From Sulfurovum sp. (lineage in GTDB: Bacteria; Campylobacterota; Campylobacteria; Campylobacterales; Sulfurovaceae), in the NCBI GenBank assembly GCA_015490315.1, contig WFYB01000068.1:1-11777 (forward strand): DNA of 11,777 nt, given 5' to 3'. The notes beneath the pieces were generated by a model. That model ran no database searches, was not told the origin of the DNA, and saw only the letters and a list, made by a program, of their open reading frames with translations. The translations under genes were made by a program, and so were the position numbers. Each line of letters begins with the position of its first letter. Within the stretch, counting starts at the first letter, position 1. This document shows positions 1 through 7,683 of this stretch, piece after piece.

Positions 1-1193
1 CCGTTCTCATCCACATAGGCGGTAAAGTAAGCGGTATGCACCATCAGCGGTTTTTTGAGGATCAGATGCTCTGTCTTGAGTGAATCATACCACTTCTGCA
101 CCGTCTGCATATCTTTGTCCGTATAATGTTTGGTCACATGCTCCAGAAGTGCTACCGGTTTGCCCAGCCTGATACAGCCGTGCGAGTAGCAGCGTACTTT
201 TCGTTTGAAGAGCGATTTTGCCTGTGTATCATGCATATAGACCGCATGTCTGTTCGGGAAGATAAACTTGACACGTCCCAAACCGTTCTTCTTGGAAGGC
301 ACCTGCACAAGTTTGTAGGGGATATAGCCTTTTTCATCTTTGGGGTATTTGCTCCAGTCTACACTTGCGGGATCAACTTTGGGGGAGCGGAGATCATAAG
401 AGTCTTTGTGCAGCTCCATCCCCTTGGCAGCGACCCAGCCTGGATTTCTCATAATCTTGGGGATATAGGATTTACGCATGATCGAGTCGGGTACATTCCA
501 CTGTGGATTGATCTCGACATAACGCATACGCTCAGAAAAGATCGGTGTCTGCATATTGCGCTTGCCGACAATGACATTGAATTTCATCGCTGTTTTGCCG
601 TTTTCGACAATGCGTACTTTAAATTCAGGGACGTTGATCAATGCATAATCCTTGCCCAGATCAGGCTTCATGATCTTAGCACGTTCGATATTGAGCCGTA
701 CCTTATTCAGCGTACTTTTGGAGGTGTTGGCATCCCGCTGCAGCGCACGGTAACGCTCTATAAGTTTGTCAAACTGCGGATTTTTGGGAACATAGGGTCG
801 TAAGATCTGCTCGATCGGGAGCCCTGCCTTGAGCTTTCTGAGTATCTCCTCACGATCAACTTTTTGGCGGTATATCTCATAGTCCGTTTCAATCTCCTGC
901 TCTTTCTTGGCACGCTGTGATGCCTCGAATGCCTTATAGTCGATACAACCGTTGGCAAGATTTTCCGCATAATCGACAAGCAGCTTGCTCATCAATCTGG
1001 AATCCCTGCTCTCTTTGACTCTCTTATAAAGCGGACGCTTGTCACAGAGTGACATATATCTATCCTCTTGCAATATCTTCAAAAATGCCTCTTTCTGGGA
1101 AGATCTCCACCCCTCTTTGTCCGGACCGAACAGTCCGCTACATCCTCCCAGCAGCATCGCCATTGCCAATGCCGCTACTATCCTTATTTTCAT
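1..1193 (-). CDS. L,D-transpeptidase, YcbB/LdtD-like lipoprotein (3' end cut by window)
   Basis: Probable peptidoglycan L,D-transpeptidase, which cross-links or modifies stem peptides in the periplasm using a catalytic cysteine. Translation from the ATG at 1193 stays open to the window edge (397 codons). Residues 1-18 form a lipoprotein signal ending LLGGC, so Cys18 should be lipidated. Residues about 20-180 are charged and helical with no domain I recognise. The YkuD-type catalytic domain starts near residue 185 (INVPEFKVRIVENG) and contains NRHAVYMHDT (His321) and SHGCIRLGKP (Ser337, His338, catalytic Cys340). The visible end, MVHTAYFTAYVDEN, matches the part after the catalytic cysteine in YcbB-type enzymes. 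That the protein ends soon beyond the window is inferred. Its ATG overlaps the stop of the upstream flavoprotein gene by four bases (ATGA), so the two are probably co-transcribed and translationally coupled. I see no separate promoter. Confidence 0.88.
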   Translation of the reverse strand, partial: MKIRIVAALAMAMLLGGCSGLFGPDKEGWRSSQKEAFLKILQEDRYMSLCDKRPLYKRVKESRDSRLMSKLLVDYAENLANGCIDYKAFEASQRAKKEQEIETDYEIYRQKVDREEILRKLKAGLPIEQILRPYVPKNPQFDKLIERYRALQRDANTSKSTLNKVRLNIERAKIMKPDLGKDYALINVPEFKVRIVENGKTAMKFNVIVGKRNMQTPIFSERMRYVEINPQWNVPDSIMRKSYIPKIMRNPGWVAAKGMELHKDSYDLRSPKVDPASVDWSKYPKDEKGYIPYKLVQVPSKKNGLGRVKFIFPNRHAVYMHDTQAKSLFKRKVRCYSHGCIRLGKPVALLEHVTKHYTDKDMQTVQKWYDSLKTEHLILKKPLMVHTAYFTAYVDEN

Positions 1194-2332
1194 CTCTCTC
1201 CCTTTATATCTTTGGCGCAGCAATAGGCGCTTGAAAACGCCCATTGAAAATTGTACCCGCCGAGTCTCCCCGTCACATCGAGCACTTCACCGGTAAAATA
1301 GAGTCCCTCAACTCTTTTGCTCATCATTGACCTTTCGTCTACTTCGTCGGTCGCGATGCCCCCTTTGGTCACCTCAGCTTTACTGTAGCCAAAGGTACCC
1401 GCAGGAGCCAGACGATAACGATGCAGTGTTTCAAGTCTCCGATATGTTTCTGTGTCAACCTGATAACACGGACTGTCTTTGATGCCTAATTGTATCAAAA
1501 ATGCCTTAGTGATGCGTTTGGGCAGCGGCAGCATCGTACTAAGCTGTTTTTTGCTCTTTTTGATCCGATCGAGCGCAAAGCCGGGCATAAAATCAATCTC
1601 TATCGTGCCCTTTTCCCAATAGAGCGATGCATCCAGTACGGCCGGTCCGCTGATACCTTTGTGTGCAAACAGGAGGGAGCCCTCACACTTGTGTTCTCCA
1701 ACTGTGATAACTACATCCGTCGAGGCACCCGCAAGTTCTTTGAAAAAAAACTGCTCTTTTTGCAGTGTCAATCCCACCAGTGCCGGGGCTGTTCTTGTAA
1801 CAGTATGTCCAAATGCTTCGGCGATACGGTAGCCGATATCACTTGCACCCAGACGCGGAAAACTCAAGCCGCCAGAAGCTACTACTACCTCTTTGACACT
1901 GTAGCTTCTGCGGTCTGTACGAATAGTAAAGTATGCGCCTCTTTTTTCTACATCGAGCACCTCTTCGCTTAGTATCAGCTTCTGTTTGCTTGCCTCTTTG
2001 CTCAACAAATTGACGATATCTTTGGCGGAGTGTTTACAAAAATATTGACTCCCTTTGCGTATCTCTACCTCAAGCCCGCGCTTTTTCAGCCATGCGATTA
2101 GGTCATCCTGATCGAACGCTTCGAGCGCATACCGGACAAAGGCTTCCTCTGCAAGAAAAAAAGCACTCCCCATCTTCTCATTGGTAATGTTACACTTCCC
2201 TCCGCCGCTGATGAGGATCTTGGCTCCCGGTTTGGGATTGTGTTCGATGAGAGCTGCACGCCCTTTGGGAAGCTGTGCGGCAAGCATCAACGCACTTGCA
2301 CCACCTCCGATAATCACTGTCTCATATTTCAT
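1190..2332 (-). CDS. NAD(P)/FAD-dependent oxidoreductase, HI0933/BaiN family
   Basis: Cytoplasmic flavoprotein of the HI0933-like family (also called BaiN or 'aminoacetone oxidase family'), 380 residues, a normal length for the family. The N-terminal dinucleotide-binding motif is VIIGGGASA (Gly9-Gly11, Ala14), followed by the family signature KILISGGGKCNITN (residues 38-51), with Lys where many members have Arg. The C-terminus has the second hallmark, GLYFTGEVLDVTGRLGGYNF, followed by a helix that closes the FAD site. The physiological substrate is not known for most members and cannot be read from the sequence, so I give no pathway. It is the first gene of a minus-strand pair with the L,D-transpeptidase. 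The start at 2332 is the first residue of the conserved beta strand. No Shine-Dalgarno is visible, and a -10 box lies only seven bases upstream, which suggests a leaderless message. Confidence 0.93.
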   Translation of the reverse strand: MKYETVIIGGGASALMLAAQLPKGRAALIEHNPKPGAKILISGGGKCNITNEKMGSAFFLAEEAFVRYALEAFDQDDLIAWLKKRGLEVEIRKGSQYFCKHSAKDIVNLLSKEASKQKLILSEEVLDVEKRGAYFTIRTDRRSYSVKEVVVASGGLSFPRLGASDIGYRIAEAFGHTVTRTAPALVGLTLQKEQFFFKELAGASTDVVITVGEHKCEGSLLFAHKGISGPAVLDASLYWEKGTIEIDFMPGFALDRIKKSKKQLSTMLPLPKRITKAFLIQLGIKDSPCYQVDTETYRRLETLHRYRLAPAGTFGYSKAEVTKGGIATDEVDERSMMSKRVEGLYFTGEVLDVTGRLGGYNFQWAFSSAYCCAKDIKGER

Positions 2333-2339
2333 AGGTGAT

Positions 2340-2345
2340 ATTATA
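2340..2345 (-). promoter_or_regulatory. -10 box for the flavoprotein / L,D-transpeptidase operon
   Basis: On the minus strand the sequence reads GCTATAAT (2347 down to 2340), a perfect TATAAT in the GC-preceded form common in Campylobacterota. Only ATCACCT separates it from the ATG at 2332, so transcription should start at or within a base or two of the start codon. Confidence 0.6.
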
Positions 2346-2378
2346 GCTAACTACACATAGACTCCACATGCAAATCAT

Positions 2379-2384
2379 TATAAT
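2379..2384 (+). promoter_or_regulatory. -10 box (TATAAT) for the monohaem protein gene
   Basis: TATAAT lies 28 bases upstream of the ATG at 2413 in an AT-rich divergent intergenic region. There is no recognisable -35. The expected start near 2391 leaves a leader of about 20 bases containing the AAAAGGA ribosome site (2401-2407). Placing the promoter here also argues against the upstream in-frame ATG at 2368, which would precede the transcript. Confidence 0.5.
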
Positions 2385-2412
2385 AAATTCAAATAATCAC
2401 AAAAGGATTTTC

Positions 2413-2766
2413 ATGCCAAAAATAATTGTAGCCGCAACCCTTTTTATCACACTCATATCCTTTGGAGAAAGTGCCGAAAAATACGACACGACCGCATTTC
2501 GTACCGCTACCAAACTCTGCTCTTCCTGCCACGGTACTGCCTTTTATATGGCAAAACAAATCGATGATGATGACTGGGATTTCTACTTCAATACCCCCGG
2601 CAAACTGGAAAAGATACACCAAAAGATCCCCAAAGGACTCGCAGCGGTCAAAAGCCGACGTTTCAAAAACCATAAAAAACGTCTGCTCAAATTTTTTATC
2701 GCCAACTCCAAATACTCCGGCTCGGTACACGGCTGTGATGCCAACTTCTGCGGTACCCACCATTAA
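2413..2766 (+). CDS. Small secreted monohaem c-type protein
   Basis: A 117-residue exported protein with one covalent haem-binding site. Residues 1 to about 21 form a signal peptide (MPKIIVAATLFITLISFG...). The haem motif CSSCH occupies residues 36-40, in the order expected of a small class I-like cytochrome c (TATKLCSSCHG). The rest is short and basic, with a C-terminal CDANFCGTHH whose two cysteines could form a disulfide. A distal ligand cannot be assigned; Met45 and later histidines are candidates. The start at 2413 is chosen over an in-frame ATG at 2368 because AAAAGGA sits five bases upstream and the signal peptide begins there. The C-terminal half is not typical of characterised small cytochromes, so a role as a soluble periplasmic electron carrier is inference. 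The next gene follows after 22 bases on the same strand. Confidence 0.75.
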   Translation: MPKIIVAATLFITLISFGESAEKYDTTAFRTATKLCSSCHGTAFYMAKQIDDDDWDFYFNTPGKLEKIHQKIPKGLAAVKSRRFKNHKKRLLKFFIANSKYSGSVHGCDANFCGTHH

Positions 2767-2788
2767 CTCAAATTTGATAGAATAGCGT

Positions 2789-3472
2789 ATGCGTTCTATC
2801 ATTTTATTTTCAATATACGCGACACTGCTCTATCCAAACAGTCTCTTTACTATTACCGACAAACATGGACATGTAATCCAGAGCAAACAGCTCAAACCCA
2901 CACACAATGCCTTCCTGGCACAAAAAGCGACAGAGTATTCACTGCAGGCGATCTATGACGAGCTGCACCGAGAGGAGAACCTTGCCCGTGCGGCAGCAGC
3001 AGCCAAAGCAGCGGCACAAAAGATCGCTGTGGCAAAACAGTCCGCTAAAAAAGCAGGCAAAACCTACCGACTCTCAGCAAAAGAGAGAGAAGCCCTGCTG
3101 CGCTATGCAAGATACTTCAAAGGGGGCAGATATGTATGGGGCGGTACCACTCCCGAAGGCTTCGACTGCTCAGGCTATGTGCAGTATCTTTACAAAAAGC
3201 ACCATATCAATCTGCCGCGTACGGCATGGGCTCAGTCAAAAGTCGGTACACCTGTGGCAAAAAATGCCCTGCAAAAAGGGGATCTGCTCTTCTTCCTGAC
3301 AGACAAATCACGCGGGATCCCGGTAACCCATGTAGGCATCTATCTGGGTAACGGACGTTTTATCCATGCTGCATCCAAGAAGAAAGGTATCATCATCTCT
3401 CCTATCGACCACGGCTACTATGCCAATAAATTTGTCACTGCCAAACGTATCCTAAAAGCGGAACAGTCATAA
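2789..3472 (+). CDS. Secreted NlpC/P60 family peptidoglycan peptidase
   Basis: Probable cell-wall hydrolase of the NlpC/P60 family, which cleaves within peptidoglycan stem peptides (classically D-Glu-diaminopimelate bonds) in the periplasm. The protein has 227 residues. A hydrophobic N-terminus (RSIILFSIYATLLYP) acts as signal or anchor. Residues about 50-95 are an alanine- and lysine-rich helical stretch (AAAAAKAAAQKIA), likely a linker or coiled coil. The catalytic domain spans about 105-225: GGRYVWGGTTPEGFDCSGYV carries the nucleophile Cys127, THVGIYLGNG gives His181, and RFIHAAS gives His193 as the third residue. LPRTAWAQ and KGDLLFF are further family signatures. It lies 22 bases after the monohaem gene and is probably co-transcribed. 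The ribosome site is weak (GATAGAATAGCG). The terminal repeats of an operator for the next gene begin just after its stop codon. Confidence 0.92.
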   Translation: MRSIILFSIYATLLYPNSLFTITDKHGHVIQSKQLKPTHNAFLAQKATEYSLQAIYDELHREENLARAAAAAKAAAQKIAVAKQSAKKAGKTYRLSAKEREALLRYARYFKGGRYVWGGTTPEGFDCSGYVQYLYKKHHINLPRTAWAQSKVGTPVAKNALQKGDLLFFLTDKSRGIPVTHVGIYLGNGRFIHAASKKKGIIISPIDHGYYANKFVTAKRILKAEQS

Positions 3473-3474
3473 AC

Positions 3475-3528
3475 TTAACACTCCGCTAACACTTCTCTAA
3501 CACAAGGGTAATGCACTTTTTCTATACT
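3475..3528 (+). promoter_or_regulatory. Tandem 11-bp operator array and -10 box upstream of the nine-haem lipoprotein gene
   Basis: Four heptamers start every 11 bases: TTAACAC (3475), CTAACAC (3486), CTAACAC (3497) and a degenerate GTAATGC (3508). A strong -10 box TATACT follows at 3523-3528, 15 bases after the start of the fourth heptamer. No good -35 is present where one would fall, since the array covers that position. Heptamer plus 4-base spacer in direct repeat, overlapping the -35 region, is the known geometry of Pho-box-type operators bound by OmpR/PhoB-family activators. I infer that the response regulator encoded at 6015 binds here. The expected transcript start near 3535 leaves a leader of about 26 bases. 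Confidence 0.7.
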
Positions 3529-3560
3529 TTGGTATTCATTTTATTGAAAAAGGAGCGAAA

Positions 3561-5891
3561 ATGAAAACCCATTCCATACTACTCAGTCTGGCGGCACTGC
3601 CCTTTCTGGTTGCCTGCGGGGGCGGAGGCAGTGGCACTACTGAGACCACACTCGCCTCGACACCGACAAGCAAGCTGACAGGGACTGTACCCGGCACAAA
3701 GATAGAGGCATTCTGTAATGACGGCAAGTACTACCGTACCAACTCTCACGACAACGGTACAAACAGACACCCTTTTGAACTCAATGTCAAAAAAGATAGC
3801 ATCTGTACACTGATCATGACCATGAACGAGGATGATGATACCAGAAGAACCATCAGCGAACTGGTATTTCAGGATCCTGCAGGCACTACTTCACCGCAGA
3901 TTCATATCATAGGAGAGACTGTTGACTTGGGTCATGTCGATCTGCCGAAAGAGCCGACAGATATGACAGACAATGACCATGACCATGTCAATGATGACCC
4001 TGTGCCTGTCGATCTCCCTTCAGGAGCATCAGAATCCACTACAACCAACACTCCCCATGACAGCAATAATAACGGAATGCCCGATGTTTATGAGGACAGT
4101 AACAATAACGGCACACCGGATGCCTATGATGACAGCAATAACAATAGTATACCTGACATCGAAGAGGATAACGATCATGATGGTATACCAAATATGCTTG
4201 AAGATGATGACGATGATGGTCAAATAAACTACCATGATGATGATGATCATGACGGTATACCAAATTATAGCGATGATGACTATACTCCACCTACCAATGA
4301 TGGCAATACCGGAGGAGGTACAACCACATCCAACGGCTATATGCTCACAGCATGGAATGACCTCGGTATGCACTGTATGGATGGCAATGATTTCTCTGTC
4401 TGGTCTGTCTTGCCTCCGTACAACAATCTGCATGCACAGCTCAAAGATAAAAACGGCGGTCTTGTCACTTCAGGTGTGATACTCACTTATGAAGCGACCA
4501 CGGGTACAGACGGTAAGATCAATACCTCCAGTGCGGACAAAACAAACTTCTGGAACTACAGCAGCAAACTCTTCCCCGGTTCCAACCTACAGCCTGATGT
4601 GGGATTAACCGGTGTTAAAACACCAAGTACCACACCACAGCCACTTCACTTTAATACTACACATCAATGGTGGGAAGCTGAAGGGATACCGATCACACCT
4701 TACAATGATGACGGTACCAAAAACTACTATCCACTGGTCAAAGTCACAGCAAAAGACAGTGCCGGTAATCTGCTTGCCACTGCCAAGGTCGTATTGCCGG
4801 TCAGTGACGAGATGGACTGTAAACGCTGCCATGCGAGCAACTCCCTCTCACCCAAAGCAAAACCAAATGGCGGATGGGTCAACGATACAGATCCTGAAAA
4901 AGATTTCAAACTCAACGTCCTGCGCCTGCATGATGAACGTATGCCAAATGCAGTCAAAGACCATATCGCTTCACTGCAAGCCAAAGGATACGACTACAAT
5001 GTTACAGGACTCGAGGCGACCGCGAGAGCAGGTACCCCGATCCTTTGTGCCGCATGCCACAGTTCCAACGCACTGCCTGGAACCGGTGTAGACAATATCA
5101 AACCGTTTACAACAGCGATACATAGTTACCATGCCAATGTCATCGACCCCTATACCAACCTGGCGATGAATGACAGCACCAACAGAGGTGCCTGCTACGC
5201 CTGCCACCCCGGTGCTCAGACCAAGTGTCTCAGAGGTGCTATGGGTGATGCCAAAGATGCCAACGGACAGAACACAATCCAATGCCAAAGCTGTCACGGC
5301 AAGATGAGCCATGTCGGAGATAGTAATAGAAAAGGATGGCTCGATGAACCAAACTGTCAGGCGTGTCACCATGATGGTCAGCGTGAGACATCAGCGATTG
5401 ATCCTGCGACCAATACACTCAGACATGTGATCGATACACGGTTTGCGACCAATACCAACACGCCGATGACAGGTATCAGTCTCTACCGATTCAGTACAGG
5501 TCACGGCAAACTGCAGTGTGAGGCGTGCCACGGTGCCACCCATGCGATCTATCCTGCACATCAGGCAGACAATCTGCTTGCAGAGGGTATCCAAGGACAT
5601 GCCGGGACGATCGGCGAATGTAGCAGCTGTCACAGCTCTGTCCCCAACACTGTCAGCGGTGGTCCACACGGTATGCACCCTGTCGGTCAAAGCTGGGTCA
5701 AAGGACATGAGGATGTCGCAGAGAAAAACCCTGCACAGTGTAAAGTCTGTCACGGACAGGACTACAGAGGTTCTGCCCTCTCCAAAATGTTCACGACACG
5801 TACACTCAGTGTAGAACACGGCAGCAAAACGCTCCAAAAAGGCCATCAGGTCTCCTGTTATGACTGTCATAACGGACCGAGTGGGGATTAA
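3561..5891 (+). CDS. Nine-haem c-type cytochrome lipoprotein with calcium-binding-type repeats
   Basis: A 776-residue exported lipoprotein, probably an outer-membrane or surface electron-transfer protein. The start at 3561 has AAGGAG seven bases upstream. The signal ends LVAC, with Cys19 lipidated and then a GGGG spacer. Residues about 37-135 form a small domain with two cysteines (52 and 82). Residues 167-238 are six 12-residue Asp/Asn-rich repeats resembling thrombospondin type 3 repeats. A further domain starts at AWNDLGMHCMDG (His271, Cys272; not CxxCH). The C-terminal half carries nine CxxCH sites, with first cysteines at residues 420, 496, 545, 575, 599, 653, 687, 727 and 766, plus many histidines that could act as distal ligands. 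Redox partner and terminal acceptor are unknown; no haem-site porin partner lies alongside. A two-component operon follows, and the promoter carries that system's probable operator. I am confident of a multihaem cytochrome and unsure of its role. Confidence 0.93.
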   Translation: MKTHSILLSLAALPFLVACGGGGSGTTETTLASTPTSKLTGTVPGTKIEAFCNDGKYYRTNSHDNGTNRHPFELNVKKDSICTLIMTMNEDDDTRRTISELVFQDPAGTTSPQIHIIGETVDLGHVDLPKEPTDMTDNDHDHVNDDPVPVDLPSGASESTTTNTPHDSNNNGMPDVYEDSNNNGTPDAYDDSNNNSIPDIEEDNDHDGIPNMLEDDDDDGQINYHDDDDHDGIPNYSDDDYTPPTNDGNTGGGTTTSNGYMLTAWNDLGMHCMDGNDFSVWSVLPPYNNLHAQLKDKNGGLVTSGVILTYEATTGTDGKINTSSADKTNFWNYSSKLFPGSNLQPDVGLTGVKTPSTTPQPLHFNTTHQWWEAEGIPITPYNDDGTKNYYPLVKVTAKDSAGNLLATAKVVLPVSDEMDCKRCHASNSLSPKAKPNGGWVNDTDPEKDFKLNVLRLHDERMPNAVKDHIASLQAKGYDYNVTGLEATARAGTPILCAACHSSNALPGTGVDNIKPFTTAIHSYHANVIDPYTNLAMNDSTNRGACYACHPGAQTKCLRGAMGDAKDANGQNTIQCQSCHGKMSHVGDSNRKGWLDEPNCQACHHDGQRETSAIDPATNTLRHVIDTRFATNTNTPMTGISLYRFSTGHGKLQCEACHGATHAIYPAHQADNLLAEGIQGHAGTIGECSSCHSSVPNTVSGGPHGMHPVGQSWVKGHEDVAEKNPAQCKVCHGQDYRGSALSKMFTTRTLSVEHGSKTLQKGHQVSCYDCHNGPSGD
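4059..4274 (+). repeat. Six tandem 36-bp units encoding 12-residue Asp/Asn-rich repeats
   Basis: In frame within the cytochrome gene, residues 167-238 read as six consecutive 12-mers: DSNNNGMPDVYE, DSNNNGTPDAYD, DSNNNSIPDIEE, DNDHDGIPNMLE, DDDDDGQINYHD and DDDHDGIPNYSD. The pattern D-x-(N/D)-x-(N/D)-G-x-P-(D/N) matches the calcium-chelating loop of thrombospondin type 3 repeats. The DNA copies have diverged, with GATGATGAC runs in the later units, so this is an established protein feature rather than a fresh microsatellite. Confidence 0.85.
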
Positions 5892-5899
5892 TGATTACC

Positions 5900-5922
5900 G
5901 CAGGAGGGATGTTCTCTCCTGC
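5900..5922 (+). terminator. Hairpin after the cytochrome gene, probable terminator or attenuator
   Basis: GCAGGAG (5900-5906) pairs perfectly with CTCCTGC (5916-5922) around a 9-base loop, starting nine bases after the stop codon. The following bases (TCATCTTCTC) are pyrimidine-rich but not a true T run, so termination may be incomplete. It separates the cytochrome gene from the regulator's own promoter. Confidence 0.5.
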
Positions 5923-5938
5923 TCATCTTCTCAACCAG

Positions 5939-5991
5939 GTAGCACTCCATTAACACTCTCTTTTGTACAATCAAGTAAAAAACGTTAAAAT
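5939..5991 (+). promoter_or_regulatory. Promoter of the two-component operon with two operator heptamers
   Basis: GTAGCAC (5939) and TTAACAC (5950) are 11 bases apart and match the YTAACAC heptamers of the other two arrays; positions 5961 and 5972, where further copies would fall, are degenerate. Downstream, TTGTAC (5963-5968) and TAAAAT (5986-5991) are separated by 17 bases and form a plausible sigma-70 promoter. The distance from the 5950 heptamer to the -10 box is 36 bases, against 37 for the equivalent heptamer in the other two arrays. This suggests autoregulation, possibly with lower affinity than the two full arrays. Confidence 0.5.
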
Positions 5992-6014
5992 AGTACTGTA
6001 AAGGCAATAATACA

Positions 6015-6641
6015 ATGAGACTACTGCTCCTTGAAGATGACCAGATACTTTCAGAAACCCTGCAGCTCTTTCTTACAAGAGAAGGTTACCAGGTAGATGT
6101 CGCATTGAGTATGGAAGAGGCGGAAAATCTAAGTTTCGAAACTGATTATGATATATACCTGCTTGATATCAATCTCCCTGAAGGCAGCGGATTGGAACTG
6201 TTGCGGAACCTGCGCCATGCAGAAGACACTACCCCCACAATCTTCATCACTGCTTTGAATGACCTGTACTCGATCTCTGAAGCCTTCAAACTTGGTGCGA
6301 TCGACTACATCAAAAAACCGTTCGATCCGCAGGAGCTTTTGATCCGCCTGCAGGCAAAATTCAAAAACACACTGCTCTCACACGGATCGATCCAGTATGA
6401 CCCAAAAGCACAGCTTCTTCGAAAGGACGGAGAGATCATCGATATAGGCAATGTACAATATAGGATTTTTGTCAAACTTCTGGAGAACAAGGGCAATGTT
6501 GTGACAAAAGAGGAGCTCTACAACTGTCTGGAGCACACTTCTGATACGGCACTGCGTGTAGCGATTACCAAAATCAAGCAGCGTTTGGGTATAGAGATCA
6601 AAAATATTCGCGGCAAAGGCTATCTCATTGAAACGGTATGA
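6015..6641 (+). CDS. OmpR/PhoB-family response regulator
   Basis: A 208-residue DNA-binding response regulator. The receiver domain (1 to about 115) has the acidic pocket Glu7/Asp8/Asp9 (LLLLEDD), phospho-acceptor Asp51 in LLDINLPEGSG, switch Thr79 (FITAL) and Lys101 in DYIKKPFDP. The C-terminal winged helix (about 120-208) has the recognition region DTALRVAITKIKQRLG and the wing NIRGKGYLIE, which places it in the OmpR/PhoB group. Members of that group bind as head-to-tail dimers to direct repeats with 11-bp spacing, which is what the nearby promoters show. AAGG lies ten bases upstream of the start. The histidine kinase gene begins inside its last codons, so the pair is co-translated. Its targets are inferred to be its own operon, the nine-haem lipoprotein and the small transcript at 9087. 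Confidence 0.95.
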   Translation: MRLLLLEDDQILSETLQLFLTREGYQVDVALSMEEAENLSFETDYDIYLLDINLPEGSGLELLRNLRHAEDTTPTIFITALNDLYSISEAFKLGAIDYIKKPFDPQELLIRLQAKFKNTLLSHGSIQYDPKAQLLRKDGEIIDIGNVQYRIFVKLLENKGNVVTKEELYNCLEHTSDTALRVAITKIKQRLGIEIKNIRGKGYLIETV

Positions 6642-7683
6642 AAAAGAGTCTCTTTTCAAAAACTTTTTGGTCTTTTTCTCTCTGATGGAGATCCTGCTGA
6701 TGCTGCTTTTTATGGAACTCTATCATGCTGAGTACAAAGAGTACAAAGAGAAACTCTACAAAACGATGCAGCTTTGCAGTTACACTATGGAGTGCAAGCA
6801 GTTTTCTTTTGATTTTACGCCCAAAAAGAAACATAAACGCAACATACTTTATGAGAGTAATGGCTATTACAGTTATTTTGATATACCCAAATCCCAACAA
6901 TACCTGCTGAAAATCTCCTACTCCAAAGATGCTCTGCAGCATGATCTTCAACAAATCCGACATGGACTTTTGATCAAGTTTGTATTTGCAACACTGCTGT
7001 TGCTGCTAATCGCATTTCTATTTACACTTTACAGTCTCAAACCGATACGTACAGCGCTTCGTATCAATGATGAATTTATCAAAGATATTCTGCACGATTT
7101 CAACACACCGATCACTTCCATGCTGCTCAATATCAATATGTTTAAGAAAGAGAAAGGGGATGACCCCTTTATCAAGCGGGTATCCTACAGTGTCGATACC
7201 ATGCTGCTGCTGCAAAACAATCTCAAAAGCTTTTTGCACCACTCTCCCTCCCAAAACAGTGAGGTCGATATCGCCGCACTTGCAAAAAAACGACTGGAAT
7301 TCATACAAAACCTCTATCCGAAGATCCGCTTCGTCTATGAAAAAAAGAGCGATCTTACCAAATGGACCAACGAAGAGCTCCTTACACGTATCCTCGACAA
7401 TCTTTTGAGCAATGCTGCAAAATACAACCGTCCCCATGGCAGTGTCCGACTCACCATTACCAATGATTCCCTCTCTATCACCGATACAGGCAAAGGTATA
7501 GAAGATACACAAAAAGCGATGCAGCGCTACTATAAAGAGCAGGAGAGAGGGATAGGTCTGGGGCTGCATATCGTACAGAAACTGGCAAATGAGCTCAACA
7601 TCGCCCTAACCATTCACAGCCGTTCAGGCGAAGGTACCGAAGTGATCCTTGACTTTGCTGCCTTAGAGAGGAGCCAAGCATGA
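6628..7683 (+). CDS. Sensor histidine kinase, TTG start
   Basis: A membrane histidine kinase of 351 residues and the partner of the preceding regulator. Two membrane segments (about 14-33 and 114-136) flank a periplasmic sensor of about 80 residues with two cysteines (50 and 56) and many Lys/Tyr, unlike any sensor fold I recognise. The phospho-accepting His156 lies in ILHDFNTPITS, a variant of the usual HELRTP box. The ATP-binding domain has the N box NLLSNAAKYN (Asn258, Asn262), G1 box DTGKGI (286-291) and G2 box GIGLGLHIV (308-316). The TTG start at 6628 is chosen because AAAGG lies eight bases upstream and the YEKESLFKNF leader is typical of Campylobacterota kinases; the next ATG, at 6685, would remove part of the first membrane segment. 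It overlaps the regulator gene by 14 bases and the next gene by 4 (ATGA). The signal sensed is unknown. Confidence 0.93.
   Translation: MKRYEKESLFKNFLVFFSLMEILLMLLFMELYHAEYKEYKEKLYKTMQLCSYTMECKQFSFDFTPKKKHKRNILYESNGYYSYFDIPKSQQYLLKISYSKDALQHDLQQIRHGLLIKFVFATLLLLLIAFLFTLYSLKPIRTALRINDEFIKDILHDFNTPITSMLLNINMFKKEKGDDPFIKRVSYSVDTMLLLQNNLKSFLHHSPSQNSEVDIAALAKKRLEFIQNLYPKIRFVYEKKSDLTKWTNEELLTRILDNLLSNAAKYNRPHGSVRLTITNDSLSITDTGKGIEDTQKAMQRYYKEQERGIGLGLHIVQKLANELNIALTIHSRSGEGTEVILDFAALERSQA

Noticed and set aside
126..803. Long plus-strand open frame opposite the L,D-transpeptidase
   Set aside because: The minus-strand frame carries the lipobox and the SHGC active site; the plus-strand translation has no recognisable domain and is a shadow.
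2347..2353. CTAACTA in the flavoprotein/monohaem intergenic region
   Set aside because: It has no repeats at 11-bp spacing and is out of register with the -10 box there.
2368..2412. Upstream in-frame ATG extending the monohaem protein by 15 residues
   Set aside because: No ribosome site precedes it, the probable -10 box lies downstream of it, and the extension would place polar residues ahead of a well-formed signal peptide.
4059..4274. Regular 36-bp repeats as a CRISPR-like array
   Set aside because: The units are contiguous, in frame, have no spacers and encode a coherent protein repeat inside the cytochrome gene.
4029..4433. Minus-strand open frame rich in Ile/His opposite the Asp/Asn repeats
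   Set aside because: It is the complement of the GAT/GAC-rich repeat region and has no start signal or domain.
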